A DNA stretch of 64,000 nucleotides. It comes from Nemophila menziesii. Lineage: Eukaryota > Streptophyta > Magnoliopsida > Boraginales > Hydrophyllaceae. Position 1 is the stretch's first letter, and the number at the start of each line of letters is the position of its first letter. The position numbers and the translations under genes were made by a program. The DNA lies in contig JARWIR010000018.1 of the NCBI GenBank assembly GCA_029959085.1, positions 5,146,001 to 5,210,000 on the forward strand. Reading direction: 5' to 3'. Positions 11,047 to 23,876 of the stretch are shown here, piece by piece. The notes beneath the pieces are model-generated. The model did no database searches, had not been told where the DNA came from, and saw only the letters and a list, made by a program, of their open reading frames with translations.

Positions 11047-11329
11047 TACGGTGTACCGCACATATGCGTGATTTACCACGCAAATGCTCCAATTCTTTAT
11101 GACATTTAATGCCTGGACTTACTGTCGAGACGCTATTTGATGTACGGTGTACCGCACCAATACTTCACATCTCTGCTTCTTTACGTGTGTCGTAAACCGT
11201 TCACACGGTCCTTTTTCGCGGAAGGTGTACCTTGATTCTGGTGCGGTGCACCGCACCAGCCTTGACATATTTGCCATACTGAAGCTCGTGTGATCAACCT
11301 GACATTTCGTTTGTGTGCGGTGCACCGCG
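11047..11329. repeat. GC-rich palindrome block, U2
   Basis: Same block as in U1, with ACGGTGTACCGCAC, GTGCGGTGCACCGCACC and GCGGTGCACCGCG. A CGACGCTGGTGTCG hairpin lies just upstream near 11015-11030. Confidence 0.6.
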
Positions 11330-11589
11330 ATTCTCATGCAATATACCACACAAAGCGATGTAAGCACGATTATTCAAGCTCTTTCCTCCAAACTCAAAGA
11401 TGTACCTACATACACAACAAAATGATTAACCTTCTTCTCCAATTACCTTTAGTACACATAAATAAAACTAAATTTAATTATACACCCTACAAAAGCAATA
11501 AACTAGTCACAAATAGGTTTTCACCCTTCTTTGGCGTTTGTTCAATGTAGTGAAACTCGAAGGTTTACCTCGTGCGCTACACGGATATG

Positions 11590-12730
11590 ATGAGGTACAT
11601 GACCTCCCCACGATTTGGATCTTCCACACTAATGGTATCCTCACCTCCATGATGTATACTAAATTGATAACCATAACCCATGAATGTATATTTTCTTGTT
11701 GAATATCCAAGCTCTATAGTTCCATGAGGCGTCACCTTACTAACAATAAACAGACCCGACTACCTTTATCTCAAGTTTCCTGGATAATTGCTGAACTTAG
11801 AGTTGTACTTGAGTTCCCTTTGTACTACTTCAAACTTCTTCTTTTGAATCCACTAATCATGGAATTTCTTGATTTTCTCTTTATCTCCCAATAAGCTCTT
11901 AATTCTCAAGAGGTAAGTTACAAGTTTTACAATACACCATTAAATACAATGATGCACCTAGGGGCGTCTCCAAAGTTGTTTTATAAGCCCATAGTAAATC
12001 ATTTGACTTCAATGACCAATACTTTATTTCTTCTTTGTCTTGCTCTGTTTTAACCCATATCTGAGGGATTAATCTTAGAGGGTCTTCTCAAGAATATATT
12101 TTATCTTGTGATTAGAGATTTCAGATTGACCGTTTGTTTTGGGGTGGTATGAAGTAGACACTCGATGTCTCATTCCATATTTCACAAGTACTATCTTTAA
12201 GTATTTATTCAAAAAATACTTACCTCATCACTAATAACGACTCTTGGTGTTTCATGTCTTGTTTATATATGTGACTTAATGTATTTAACCACCTATCTTC
12301 CATAATTTGCAGGTACTAATAAATAGTCAACATCTATTAATGTGTATTTATTTCCATGGGATGAATATGAACGATCCCATGAAATCAATTCCCCAAACAT
12401 AAAAAAACTACACCTCCAAAACATTGTTGAGTAGCATCTCGTCAAACCTCAAAATATTTCAAATGAATTGGCATCTTTTACATTGCTTGTGGCCAATAAA
12501 AACTGTATTGAAGTACCTTAGTGGTTAAGCGTTCACCCTTGAAATATTCTTCATATGGTGAGTCGTGACATCTCGCTACAACATCAAGAATTTCATGCTA
12601 TGACACACACTTTTCAATCATCTGATCAATACATACTTTTAACATGAACAAATCTTCCCAAAATAAGTTCTCGGCGTGGTGAATCATCATCTTCTTCTCG
12701 TGTGGTGGGCTTCCGATAGGAAATGATCCA
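11590..12730 (-). pseudogene. Ty3/gypsy integrase pseudogene, U2
   Basis: Collinear with the U1 copy and the integrase at 28577-29722, with many stops. The 5' end of recognisable pol is again near the CACCACACGAGAAG segment (about 12700), so all units share the same truncation point. Confidence 0.7.
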
Positions 12731-14200
12731 CTTATTTCGATTGCTAACACAAGATTATAATATTTATAGGATGATAAAATTTGACATAAGGTCTTATTTA
12801 TTTATTTGTTTTAAAAGTAGTTTATCACCCAACACGTTTTTCATAAATTCTCCTTTTAAGTCCAAATTCTTTCAAAGAGCCCCCATTACAAACACCCCTA
12901 CACCCAAACTAACGTACCATTTTTTCCGTACCCCAGGTCCCTAGTTTTGTTTTCAAATTTATATTGTTTAAATTTGTTTTATACATAAATTTTTATAGAT
13001 TTGTTGTGTTTTTATATTCCTTCTAAAACTATTCTAATAAGCTGCTCCTCTGGGATAGGTTGTTTTTCAAAGAAAAAGAGTCATCCTTTAAGAAATTATT
13101 AGTCGTCTCAATAATACATATTTCATAAAGTAAAATAACAATGCAATGGGTGATGTACATAAGCTTGTTTCCTATAAAAACAAAGTTTTGGTAAAATATC
13201 TGAAGAATAATTCATGCTTAACTTTTTTTCCATTCTTGTAACAAGAAATATGTATTAGCCATATCAAACATTTTCTCATAAAAGAGACATATATAAGAAT
13301 TTTGATGGTAACCTTCAAGTTTTATGGGGCCACCCCGCTGAACCTCATATATATTACATGAAGCAAAGCTGCATTTTGATAATAAAAACGTGGAGTAAAT
13401 GATAAATTTATAAAATGTTGTTGGTGTACAAGAATAATATTATGTTTCATTTTTGTAAGTAAAAAAAGATATAAAAAAACCAATTCTTATAACCCAATAA
13501 AATATTATTTTTGTTTTCATACGAATCAACAAAATAAAAAAAACGTCCACAAGATAATTCAAAGTATTGTCTTATGGCACATAAACATAAAAAATAATTT
13601 AAAAAATCTCGTTTCTCTACTCATCTTCACTCTCAGTTCTGTCATCGTTAAGGATTTTATCGTTGACCATCTTGGAAAGGTTGAGTATTGTTTTTGAACA
13701 TTTGTTATATTGTTTTTATACCCCATTTGATATCCCTTGTTAATGCCTTCCTCGCCGATATTTCTCAATAACCTCTCCAACACTTTTTATTCCTTATAAT
13801 TAGAATAATTTTCTTGTTTCAAATTAGAATTGACTTTTGTCACTTCTCACGCGTCACTGACTTCAAGGTACATCTGAATTAAATGAAATTTCTTCAAAAT
13901 ATCTGACCAGTTAATAGTGATGACTGAAACAATATGACGTTTTCAAGCGAGCGCTTGCAAGCGGCCAGGACGTTAAGAGTTTTCTGGTATACGCTATAGC
14001 TTTCAAAAAGTGACTTTTATCTCTCTTTACGCGTAGGCTTAGGTTTGGAATTCAATTATTGACTTCTATTCATCTCCTTGAACTCTAATGTCAGTAATTT
14101 ACTTAATGTTTACACACTAAACATACAACTAAAGTACAAAAACTGTATAAATAGCATAATGTCCTAAACAATGTAAAAGATTAAGATATGGAAAATATTA
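12730..14200. other. AT-rich segment of unknown origin, U2
   Basis: Counterpart of 1900-3340. It includes the conserved open segment at 13559-13820 (minus strand) and a private 27-bp insertion at 13942-13968. Confidence 0.4.
13942..13968. repeat. 27-bp palindrome-bearing insertion with 6-bp flanking duplication, only in U2
   Basis: Between two copies of GACGTT (13936-13941 and 13969-13974) lies a GC-rich 27-mer containing the perfect palindrome CGCTTGCAAGCG at 13952-13963. U1, U3 and U4 have a single GACGTT here and no insert. Confidence 0.7.
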
Positions 14201-15640
14201 AGGAAAAACTCACTTAGGTCTCGTAAACCCTCAAAAAATTTTCCAGTAAGTAGATTAGTTTATCACAAAAGAAGAGGGAGAAATAGAAAGATAATGAATG
14301 CTACTAAAGAAACTATGTTAATAACTCTCATATAGTGGGGTCTAAGAAATAATACAAAAATACACGTAATAAACAAAAAATTAACATGTCACAAATTTAA
14401 TATTGGATTAACTTGGCAATGCAAGAAGGAGCGGTTCTCAATTAGGTTTATAAGGAGACTATAGGGAATTCATAGGTCCTCCCTTATGTGTAATGGTACA
14501 CTTAGTTATTCCTTAATCGTTCAATCGTTACTCATCCAATAGCTAGAAATCCTAAGATCTTTTTCAGTTATAGTGTAGGATTAGGAATGGTATGATAGAT
14601 TTATTTGGATTATGTAAAGTGATATTTTGAATCTCTACTCACTAACCATCAACGAATCTCTATAGAGCTTGAGTTACTCTCGAGAATTACCTAACTTAAC
14701 CCAATGTCGATACTATAATCTTAGCATCCCCAAATACCCAGTAGCACTACTTGATGATTTACAACAATTTCCACGTTTTCGGTTTTTTTCATTTATTCTT
14801 CTTTATATATATGTATATTTATATTTATATATATACATATATTAAGCTAGTAATGACACTCTTTATGAGGTGAGATGGCATACCACTTATATTTTTCCTC
14901 TTTTTTTCAAGACCCCAACAAATCATTACAATACAAATATTTCATCAATAGATAACTACTACAAGCTCATAAAATCCCCACCCAATGTTCCCATAATATG
15001 GCGCCACCATCCCAAACTCAAGCTTTACTAGTACTAATATTAGGGTTGTCATATGGGAAAGTCCTATAATCTTAGACGTATGGCTTATAACATGGAAAAA
15101 AAGTAGGCTAAAAGATAAAAAGGGCCTAGGGTGAATGATAATTTAATAAACATGGCGAGCAAACTGAAAGATACAAGTGACTCATCAAATAAATGCATTA
15201 AACATTTTCCTAACTACTAGAGTTTGTTATTTTCTCACTTTTAGTTCATAAGCTAAGCGAGTTATACTTGCTCAAGGTTTCCTATATTTAAACTTAACTT
15301 CTATGCATTGCTGATTAATCCTATTTATCCGTTATTAAATTTCTTCATGCATATACGTTACGCATTTTGCGAAATCTTTCAAAACACACAATTCCCTATC
15401 ATTAAATTGCTAAAACCAGGCTAAGAAAAGAAAATTACTACATTCTACATCTATTCCTTATACCAACATTTTTACAAATTATATGGTTTTTTAAGAAATT
15501 AATAACAAAACGATAAATGGGGAAAATGAATACCCCATCCCAACGCACATCTGAGTAGTGTCCGCAAAACTCGAAAAAAGACTCAAAAAATAAATAAAAT
15601 TACCAATATACACTAATCAAATTATGAGGTCGTATCACAT
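14200..15640 (-). other. Athila-like 3' noncoding region, U2
   Basis: Counterpart of 3340-4640. It includes the segment around 14930-15030 (caaactcaagctttac) that U1 has lost and that matches the complete element near 26490. No gene. Confidence 0.55.
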
Positions 15641-15888
15641 CTCCTAAAAAACACATCTCAGTAATTTCCTCTGCGATTTTCACCGTGATGTGCTTAATAT
15701 CTTGCATTAGGTTCAACTGGTTCATGATATTGTTGTGTTGTAACCTTTCTACTCTTGCAATTCTATTCATCAGTGACACGACTCACACTAGGGGACCGGT
15801 TCCAAAGTTATATATACCTCTTTGTGGAGTTGAGGAAGAACAGTGATCATTTGTAATTGGTTATTTCCCTTTTCCTTTAGCAAGAACT
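15640..15888 (-). pseudogene. 3' accessory ORF, C-terminal part, U2
   Basis: Remnant matching the C-terminal part in U1 and U3, with small deletions. It abuts the truncated left tip of the composite. Confidence 0.4.
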
Positions 15889-16974
15889 ATATTTGAAGAC
15901 CAGACCTCCGATAACAACAGACTAGGCAGAATGACTAAACCCATTAGAGATTGAAGCTGTGAAGAGGTATAGTCTAGACCTTCGAAGACAAAACAAGGTG
16001 GAATGCCTAAACATGTTGAAGAGTGAGCTAAAAACATGGAAACCAGATGCGCGACACAATTTTTCATGAAACTTTTGAATGTAACTTAATGTTTCATCCA
16101 ACATATTAAGAAATGACATCCAAACACTTAGACCTAATGTATATAAAGGACACAATATATGCGTTAGTGTATAGGTGTGCGACAAAACTGTGCACTCTCT
16201 TCTGCTAATGCATAAAAGAAAGCTTGGTTAAAAAAAAACTATCCTCCTGATACAAAAACCAAATATTCAACAATAATTTTGAAATTATAGAATATATTGA
16301 CCTATAAATTATTAACATGATTTTTTTAGTAAACCAACTTTAATTGAGGTTAACATTACCTGGACTAATCTGATATGAAAAAAGTGTACAAGTCACACTT
16401 ATACACTTCAATTCCAAAGGTTTTCGAAAAAGCATTCAATCAGATTGAACAACATAACACTAATAGCATTTCACATTGTTAAACCACGTAAATCTGCCTT
16501 TTTTTTAGATTGAATAGCATAGTCTATAATGCAATAGTAATTTGCTACCATTTGAAACACTAATGTATATCTGGCTAACAACATATCACAAGGACCAATA
16601 CAAAAATTAACTATATTAAAGTATTTAAATCTTGAACTTGTATTACCATAAACTACCTGATTTGACTAAGCTACATTCTGCATAAAGAGATATAGAGTGA
16701 TCAAAACTTGGTAGGTACCTTAAATATCTGCAATTAATCCAAAAAAAAACATTAAATTTTCCAAAAACTCGATGTTAGAAACAATAATCAATATATTAAA
16801 TTTCCTTACAAACCTGTAAATCTGTAAATTTGCAACTAATAAGCATTCACGATTTCATTTGTGTTCATCATTTTCTCTGATGAATAAATAACTAAATAAA
16901 TAAATAACTAAATAGATAAATAAACAATAAATTATCAAATATTTTAAGGTATATATAGAGAAATCAAATAGTAC

Positions 16975-17019
16975 CTTGTGTTGGTTATATGCACCGATGG
17001 ACAACTTAGTTATCTCCAT
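16975..17019 (-). pseudogene. Short first-exon-like segment (MEITKLSIG), U2 left arm
   Basis: MEITKLSIGAYNQHK followed by GTACTATTTG, the best preserved copy with its putative 5' splice site. Product unknown. Confidence 0.3.
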
Positions 17020-17637
17020 AATGGTGAAATCCCAAACATAACATAACATAATAGAAATATTGAATTATTTAAAAAATAAATAGATTGGAGAGGTTATATT
17101 TCTTTTAAGACAAGAGAGGGGAGAGGAATGAGGATAAAATAAAGAACAAGAGTAATTAGATATTGGAAGATAGATTAAGAGAGAGTTTTATATATATATT
17201 TTGTTACAGAGGGTCTCGGGTTGAACCCGAGAATTAACTTCTTCTTCTTTTTTACCGGATGGCCAAATCTTTCGGCTAGTTTATTTCAATTTTAGTCCAG
17301 ATATTAAAAAAGTTCTAGGTGGGTTGAAAATTTTTAGGGTTAGACAAGATTAGGTTGGATTTTTGAATGGTCTTTGCTCAACCTTAGTTTCGGGTATTAT
17401 GCAACATTACTCTTAGCTAAGTGATGTTAGAAATAATGTTTTTGAAAAAATAACTACTATGGGCTCAAGTCCACTTTAACTATTGTTTAAACAGCCAATT
17501 CACCTACCTAGTCCACAAACAATCGATTATGCGCACTGTCCCTCACTATATATACATAATAGTAATCATGAAACCTTACTCAATACTCAATATAGGGTTT
17601 GGATTTGTTTTTATTTTTTGCTTAGGGTTTTGAAATA

Positions 17638-18828
17638 ATGGAGGATAGCAGAGTTGCCGTCCTGGACAAGTGCAACAAGGCCGACCGCACAAGACCCTTT
17701 CATTGTGAACAAAAACCTTTTTCAATTCTTAATAAAAAATTTATGTTTTCTCTTAATTTACTAGATCTATAGTAATTATCATTATAAACAAAAAATAGTA
17801 TACCTATATTTCAACATGATATATTTCAAATATTATACGATTCATCAAATCTTCAGAGGTAATTTAAATTTTAAAAATATATATTTAATTTTGTTTATAT
17901 TATATGATTAAGTATTATAAATATATTAATTTCATAAGTTGTTAATTATTTAAATTATAATTATAAATCTTTCATTAGATGGTGGAAAATTTATATTTTT
18001 GTCTGTTGTAATTTTTTTTTTCAAGTTGCAAAAACTTTTGTGGCGAACAATCATTAAGTTGTAAGTTGTCGTACTCTTTTTTTTTTTACTCAAAATAATG
18101 GAAAGTTGCAATATAAATCTTACAAATTACATATGCTTGTAACGATTTTTGGAAAAAAAATGTTTACAATTTTCAAATTGTATGCAAATAGAAATTACAA
18201 TATGGTTTGTTTAAAATTTGAAAAAAAAAAGTTGTTTTGATAATTTTTTATTTTTATACAACATTTTTTTTCAAATGAATTTTTTTAATATGTATATAAG
18301 CCTGCAACATGTGAATCTGTCCTTGTTAATTGTTTTTTATATATATTAGAAGCATAGAATTTAAATCATTATTTATTAAATATATTATTTATATATATAT
18401 ATATATCAAAATTTAATATTACAGTAATTAAAAGATGAAGAATTTAAATATAAATTGATTAGTTGATGTTAACAATTATTTTTTAAAATTTTTTTAGGCT
18501 CGATTAAAGTGATATAAAAAATCATTGAAAATTATCATAAAATAAATTATTACTTAATAATGTAAGAATTTTTATACTTTACTATTCTAATCTAATATGC
18601 TATAAAATATTTTATATATGTTATGTTACTGAATGTTAGAAATATTTTTATAGAGTTTATAATGATAAATTTAAGTAATTTTCTTTATATCATAACATTT
18701 TTTCGATACAAAGGCCCAATTTGAAATTGTTGCCCCTTCTCTAATAATAGAAGAGAGAGTTGGGTTGTCATTAGATTTGACGATTGGAGAGTATTTGGTT
18801 TCATCAAGCCAAATAATAGCAGTGACGC
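17638..18828 (+). pseudogene. CSD fragment interrupted by the 1.1-kb insertion, U2
   Basis: ATG at 17638 and ATAGCAGA at 17645-17652, then the insertion (about 17653-18744), then the CSD frame resumes with WVVIRFDDWRVFGFIKPNNS and fades near 18828. Confidence 0.55.
17653..18744. mobile_element. 1.1-kb hAT-like insertion, U2 copy
   Basis: Orthologous to 6707-7801. The right flanking repeat is degraded to ATAATAGAAG. Confidence 0.45.
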
Positions 18829-19030
18829 AACTGTATTCCACTAAGACTGGGTTGATCTAGCTAAGTGTGTTAAAAAATATTAAAACTGTCACCTACCCTG
18901 TCTGCAAACAATTCATTATATGCACCTTCTATCTCTCACGATATATACATAATAGCAAACAGGAAACCTTACTCAATACTCAAGTTAGGATTTAGATTTA
19001 TTTTCATTTCTTGCTTAGGGTTTTGAAACG

Positions 19031-19308
19031 ATTGAGGATAGCAGAAGAGAGAGGGTTTGTTATTACATTTGACGATTGGAGAAGTTTTTGTTTTATCAAG
19101 CCAAATAATAGTGGTGACGACAGCGGTGACGTCGTTGTTCACTTATCTGAAATCAGAAACGACTTTAATGTTCGCTACCGTGCATACAATTGTATGCTGG
19201 CCAAGAAGGTTGAGTTTTATGCCTTTAAAGAAGGGGGCAAAATTAAAGCTTTTGATGTTTTGGTCTCAGCTGTTGAGGATGGTTTTAAAAGGAGCATGGG
19301 TAATTGGT
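19031..19308 (+). pseudogene. Cold-shock-domain fragment with the longest preserved frame, U2 left arm
   Basis: The start codon is lost (ATTGAGG at 19031 in place of ATGGAGG) and two bases are missing shortly after, but from there the CSD frame is open to the arm centre. It shows GFVITFDDWRSFCFIKPNNS, DVVVHLSEI and, uniquely, AKKVEFYAFKEGGKIKAFDV followed by LVSAVEDGFKRSMGNW. The last part fits the final strands of a cold-shock domain (VEF...KAVDV pattern), so this copy best shows what was captured, namely a domain of about 80 residues plus a short tail cut by the palindrome centre. Not translatable as such in a plant. Confidence 0.6.
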
Positions 19309-19579
19309 GTGCTACCACGATTCCAATTACCCATTCTCCTTTTAAAACCATTATCAACAGCAGAGACATATACATCAAGAGCCTTACTTTTGCACCCCTC
19401 TTTGAGGGCATCAAACTCAACCTCTTGGCCAGCACACATGTGTATGCACGGTAGCGAACATAAGAGTGAACAACGACGTCACCGCTGCCATCACCACTAT
19501 TATTTGGCTTGATGAAATTAAATCTTCTCCAATCGTCAAATCTAATGACAAACCCACTCTCTCTTCTACTATCCTCCAT
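19217..19579 (-). pseudogene. Cold-shock-domain fragment, U2 right arm (inverted copy)
   Basis: ATG at 19579, opening MEDSRRESGFVIRFDDWRRF. Eight residues after DVVVH are missing. After the shared frameshift (AKRLSLMPSKRG) the frame runs across the arm centre into the antisense of the left-arm copy, which is why it is 120 codons long. The last 40 or so residues are therefore not genuine. Confidence 0.55.
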
Positions 19580-20151
19580 CGTTTCAAAACCCTAAGCAAG
19601 AAGTGAAAACAAATCTAAATTCTAAATTGAGTATTGAGTTAGGTTTCCTGTTTACTATTATGTATATATAGTGAGAGACAGAGGATGTGTATAATGAATT
19701 GTTTGCAGGCAGGGTAGGTGAAAATTTTAATATTTTTTAACACACTTAGCTAAGAGTAATGTTGTTGGATAATACCAAAAACTAGGGCTGAGCAAAGACC
19801 ATTTAAAAATCCAACCCGGTCTTTTTCAACCCTAAATATTTTTAACCCACCTAGAATTTAATTAATAATCTGATTTTAAATTTAAAAAAAACTAGTTCAA
19901 AGATTTGGTCTTCGTGTAAAAAAGAAGAAGTTAATTCTCGGGTTCATCCCCAAGACCAGGTTCTTTAACAAAAAGTATATATAAAACTCTCTCGAAATCT
20001 ATCGTCCAATATCTACTACTCTTGTTCTTAATTTTATCCTCACTCCTCTCCCTCTCTCATCTCTAATGAAATCTAGCCTCTCAAATCTATTTATTTTTAA
20101 AGAATACAACCTTTATATTCGGTCTTTTTCTATGTTTGGGATTTTATCATC

Positions 20152-20196
20152 ATGGAGATAACTAAGTTGTCCATCGGTACATATAACCAACACAGG
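20152..20196 (+). pseudogene. Short first-exon-like segment (MEITKLSIG), U2 right arm
   Basis: Inverted partner of 16975-17019, ending CACAGG before GTAATATTTG. A TATA motif TATATATAAAAC lies about 170 bp upstream. Confidence 0.3.
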
Positions 20197-21282
20197 GTAA
20201 TATTTGATTTATCTTTTTATACCTTAATATATTCGATAATTTTATTATTTATTTTTTTATTCATCATACAAAAATGATGAACCAAATTGAAATCGTACGA
20301 TTGCAAATTTACAGATTTTTAAGGAAATTTAATATATTGATTATTGCTTCTAAGTTCGAGTTTTTGGAATTTTTAATGTTTTTTTTTTGAAATAATTGCA
20401 AATCTTTATGGTACCTACGATGATTTGATCAGTCTATATCTCTCTATGTTGTAGCTTAGTCAGATCAGGTAGTTTATGATTATATAAGTTAAAAAGTTAC
20501 ATAGTTTAATATAGTTATTTTTTGTTTGGCCCTTGCGTTATGCTGTTAGCCATATATACATTAGTGTTTCAAATGGTAGCAAATTACTATTTTACTATAG
20601 ACTATGATATTCAATCTTAGAAAATGTACTCTATGTTATATTTTTAGTCAACTATACAAATTTACGTGGTTTAATAATGAGAAATTATATTAGCGTTATG
20701 TCGTTCAATATGATTGATTGCTCATTCGAAAACCTTTGGAACTAAAGCGTATGGATATGACCTGTATATTTTTTCATATATTGCTCGAATAGTTAGGTAA
20801 TATTAACCTCAATTAAAGCTGGTTTACTATAATAAGATCATGTTAATAATTTATAGATCAATATATACTAAAATTTCAAAATTATTGTTGAATATTTGTA
20901 TTTTGTATCAAGAGGGGTAGTTATTTTGAACCAAGCTTTCTCTGATGCATTAGTGGAAGAGAGTGCACAGTTTTATTGCACACCTATACAATAACGGATA
21001 TATTGTGTCCATTATATACATTAGGTTTAACTCTTTGGATGTCATCTTCTTAATATGTTGGATGAGACTTTAAGTTAAATCCAAAAGTTTGATGATAAAT
21101 TGCGTCGCGCATCCGGTTTCCGTCTTTTTAGCTTACTTTATAACATGTTTAGGCATTCCACCAGTTTTGTCTTCGGATGTCTAGACTACACTTCTTAACA
21201 GCTTCAATCTCCAATGGGTTTAGTTATTCTACCTTGTCTGTTATCGGAAGTCTAGTCTTCAAATATTTACATGTCAAATTTA

Positions 21283-21432
21283 CTAAATTACCTCGGGTTC
21301 TGGCTTCTTTTCAGGTGAATTATGAATGAGAAGAGATGTTTCTTTTGTTTCCACTAGTGATTTCTTTTTCCTCTTCTTTTCCAAGCTTTGTACCATCCTT
21401 TTGTAAGCCATCACATCCTTTCGTTTCGTCAT
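21283..21432 (-). pseudogene. 3' accessory ORF, N-terminal part, U2
   Basis: Forty-nine codons from ATG 21432, MTKRKDVMAYKRMVQSLEKK, ending just before the right tip of the composite. Same cut as in U1. Confidence 0.5.
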
Positions 21433-21945
21433 CTCACTAACACACAACTCAGAGATAAACCAATTCTGAGTTAATCTCTTGAACTTTAAATGAATGGTGT
21501 TCTTTTGGTTGTAATGGTAGGAGGATATGTAATGGTGATTGGATGGAGTTTGTGAGGAATGAAGGAAGAATAAAATATTTTTTGATGGTGTAATATGAAG
21601 TAAGAAAGAAGAAATTTTGAATACTTGATAATCTGTAGTTTTTTGTATTGTTATGGAATGGATTAGGTGAATATTATGTGTTTATGGAAGATGGGTGGAA
21701 ATTCTGGTGGTGTTTTTGTGTGTTTTGAAAGGTTTTCTCAATATTAAAAGGTGCTTCAATTGAGTTTGGGGGTGGAATTTTGTATTAATGTAATAGAAGA
21801 AGGCATGAAAATAGGGTTTAGGTTGTAAGAAACCTTAAGGTTTCCTTTATCTTTGTCTAAACCGCCTCCTTGCGTTTCACAACACCTCTTTCATGCTACA
21901 ACTATCATCGCGACGCTGGTGTCGCGAATTCCTACGTCAATATTG

Positions 21946-22221
21946 TGCGGTGTAATGCAAATATGCGCGGTGTACCACGCGAATGCTCCAATTCTTTATG
22001 ACATTTTTAAGCTTGGACTTACTGTCGAGACGCTATCTGATGTACGGTGTACCGCACCAATACTTCACATCTCTGTTTCTTTATATGTGTCGTAAATCGT
22101 TCCCACGATCCTTTTTTGCGGAAGGTGTACCTTGATTCTGGTATGGTGCACCGCACGAGCCTTGAAATATTTGCCAAATTGAAGCTCGTGTGATCATCGT
22201 GACATTTTGGTTGTGTGCGGT
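21946..22221. repeat. GC-rich palindrome block, U3 (left of nested insertion)
   Basis: Same block as in the other units. Its last palindrome, GCGGTGCACCGC, is split by the LTR retrotransposon at 22224. The remainder resumes at 41807. Confidence 0.6.
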
Positions 22222-22223
22222 GC
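22219..22223 (+). repeat. Target-site duplication GGTGC, left copy
   Basis: Five bases directly before the 5' LTR (TGATGTCTCC), repeated at 41807-41811 directly after the 3' LTR. The other array units have a single copy within an uninterrupted palindrome. Confidence 0.9.
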
Positions 22224-23747
22224 TGATGTCTCCTCATTTGTGATATATTTATATTAGGATGAGACATCATTTTTAGTGATTTAGGAAGTCGTTTAGTCGA
22301 ATTTCTTGAGAAATAGTGCACTTTCCTATTTTGAGTCTTGATTTAGTAAAATAATATTTTTAGAGCATATTGGGTTTAATTGTTTATTTAGTGTGAAGCT
22401 TTAAAGATAATTATAGAGATTAATTAGAGTCCAAGTCAAAGACTACAAGATATGGATAGAGATAGCATGGTAATTTGAGATAAGGAAACTAAAGCTAAAA
22501 ATATGGAAAAGGAAAAGCTGCCTAAATCTGAATTTCTGCAGCTACGCCTAGAGAAGTGGTGATAACTCCAAAACGAAGCCGATTTTGGTAAATTCCTTTC
22601 ATAGGGACGTAGATAATTCTGTGAGGATTCTTTTGGTATATTGTGAAGCAAAAACCTACCAATAACGAAGAAGATATGCTCAAAACAGTTCAGCAGAAAT
22701 TATCTTTATTTCCATACGAATTTGAGTTAGGCTTGGAGTCCACCACTTACTTCTCCTTCAAGAAAACGAATCAGGTCTTCCTAAACACCTATAAATACAC
22801 CCTTAAACCATTGTAAACATGTCATTGCTCAATTGCAAAGCTTAGTCTTAGTCCTAGCTTATATTTTCTCAGTTTTAAATAATAGCTTAGTCCTTATATT
22901 TATTATTCATCCTTAGAATCAAGCTATTCATCCAAGAAGCAAGCTAACCTATAGAGGAAGACAAGAAGACGAAGTTGGAGAGTGACAAACTCCTCTTCTA
23001 CATCTCACCTTTTCTATATTTAGGGTAATTAGCTATAGATTTATGCTCAACCATATTTCTAAGCTTTTATTCTGTAAGTTTTACTTTTAATTGCTGGGTT
23101 ATTATTTTGTCTTACATTCAAGAATACTATTTGTTATTTTAATTGATTGAGCTTCGCGTATATTGTTATTATGTATTTTGACTTATTGTTTCAACCCTAG
23201 AGTTGGCCAATCTTATGATTATTCTTAGTTATTGACAACACCACATAATCGTCTAGTTTTGATCCTTTGCCTAACTAGATAGCCATAAAGGTTTGATTTA
23301 ATCACCAATCATTACTCAAGTTCCTTGGTAGTGGAGAGGTTGCTCTTAAGCCTAGAAAAGGTTAGGTAGAATTTAGAATCCTGGTTAATATATAATGCTT
23401 AATCTGTGACAGGTTAGAATAACAACTTAGTAACATAGACTCATAATCTTAATCCTAATCTATTAAACTTACATATATATTTATTTATCTGCATTCATAT
23501 TTGTTTATTTCATATCAGATATTTATTCATCTTATATTATATTTTTATTTTAAAACATCTAAATTCATCTATGCTTGTTAAATATAAGTAGATTTAACGC
23601 ATACAATCCCTGCGAACGAACTTGACTTATCATTAAAACTTGCAAACGATCTGTGATACTTGCAGTGAGTTCCATGGTTCTCAAGGGTGAGTAGCCTTTA
23701 TTATTATCTTTATTTATCTATTATTTTATCACACCTTTGCCACCACA
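22224..23747 (+). repeat. 5' LTR of outer element
   Basis: About 1.52 kb, TGATGTCTCC to CCACCACA. It holds a TATA motif CTATAAATA at 22789-22797, the likely U3/R promoter. A 115-bp stretch (about 22632-22746) is missing from the 3' LTR. Confidence 0.9.
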
Positions 23748-23754
23748 AAGTTTT

Positions 23755-23772
23755 TGGCGCCGCTGCCAGGGA
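23755..23772 (+). promoter_or_regulatory. Primer binding site, tRNA-Asp type (outer element)
   Basis: TGGCGCCGCTGCCAGGGA, eight bases after the 5' LTR, close to the complement of the 3' end of plant tRNA-Asp (CCCCGGCAACGGCGCCA). This primer is usual for Athila elements. Confidence 0.8.
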
Positions 23773-23876
23773 TTTATCTTTAAGTTAAATCTATCTTGTG
23801 TTTATTTAGTGTAGAAGTTTTTATTTGTTTTCAGTTTTACGCTTTCTTTTTGTTTTAGTCTTTCTCAAGATTTTAG

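Larger units (their letters stand above)
15889..21270. mobile_element. Long inverted-repeat composite, U2
   Basis: Same structure and orientation as in U1, long arm on the left. About 15 bases of the left tip are missing (the arm starts TATTTGAAGACC at 15889). The arms meet at about 19315, where GGTAATTGG and CCAATTACC flank a loop of about 15 bases. Confidence 0.6.
10839..21737 (-). repeat. Tandem array unit U2
   Basis: Second copy of the unit, 10,899 bp, in the same orientation and order as U1. Private changes include a 27-bp palindromic insertion near 13942, loss of the outer tip of the left composite arm near 15889, and loss of the start codon of the left-arm CSD copy near 19031. Confidence 0.85.

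Noticed and set aside
19011..19454. 147-codon frame taken as a possible functional CSD protein
   Set aside because: It begins at TTG, not ATG, the original start codon is mutated, and its last 50 or so codons read through the palindrome centre into antisense sequence.
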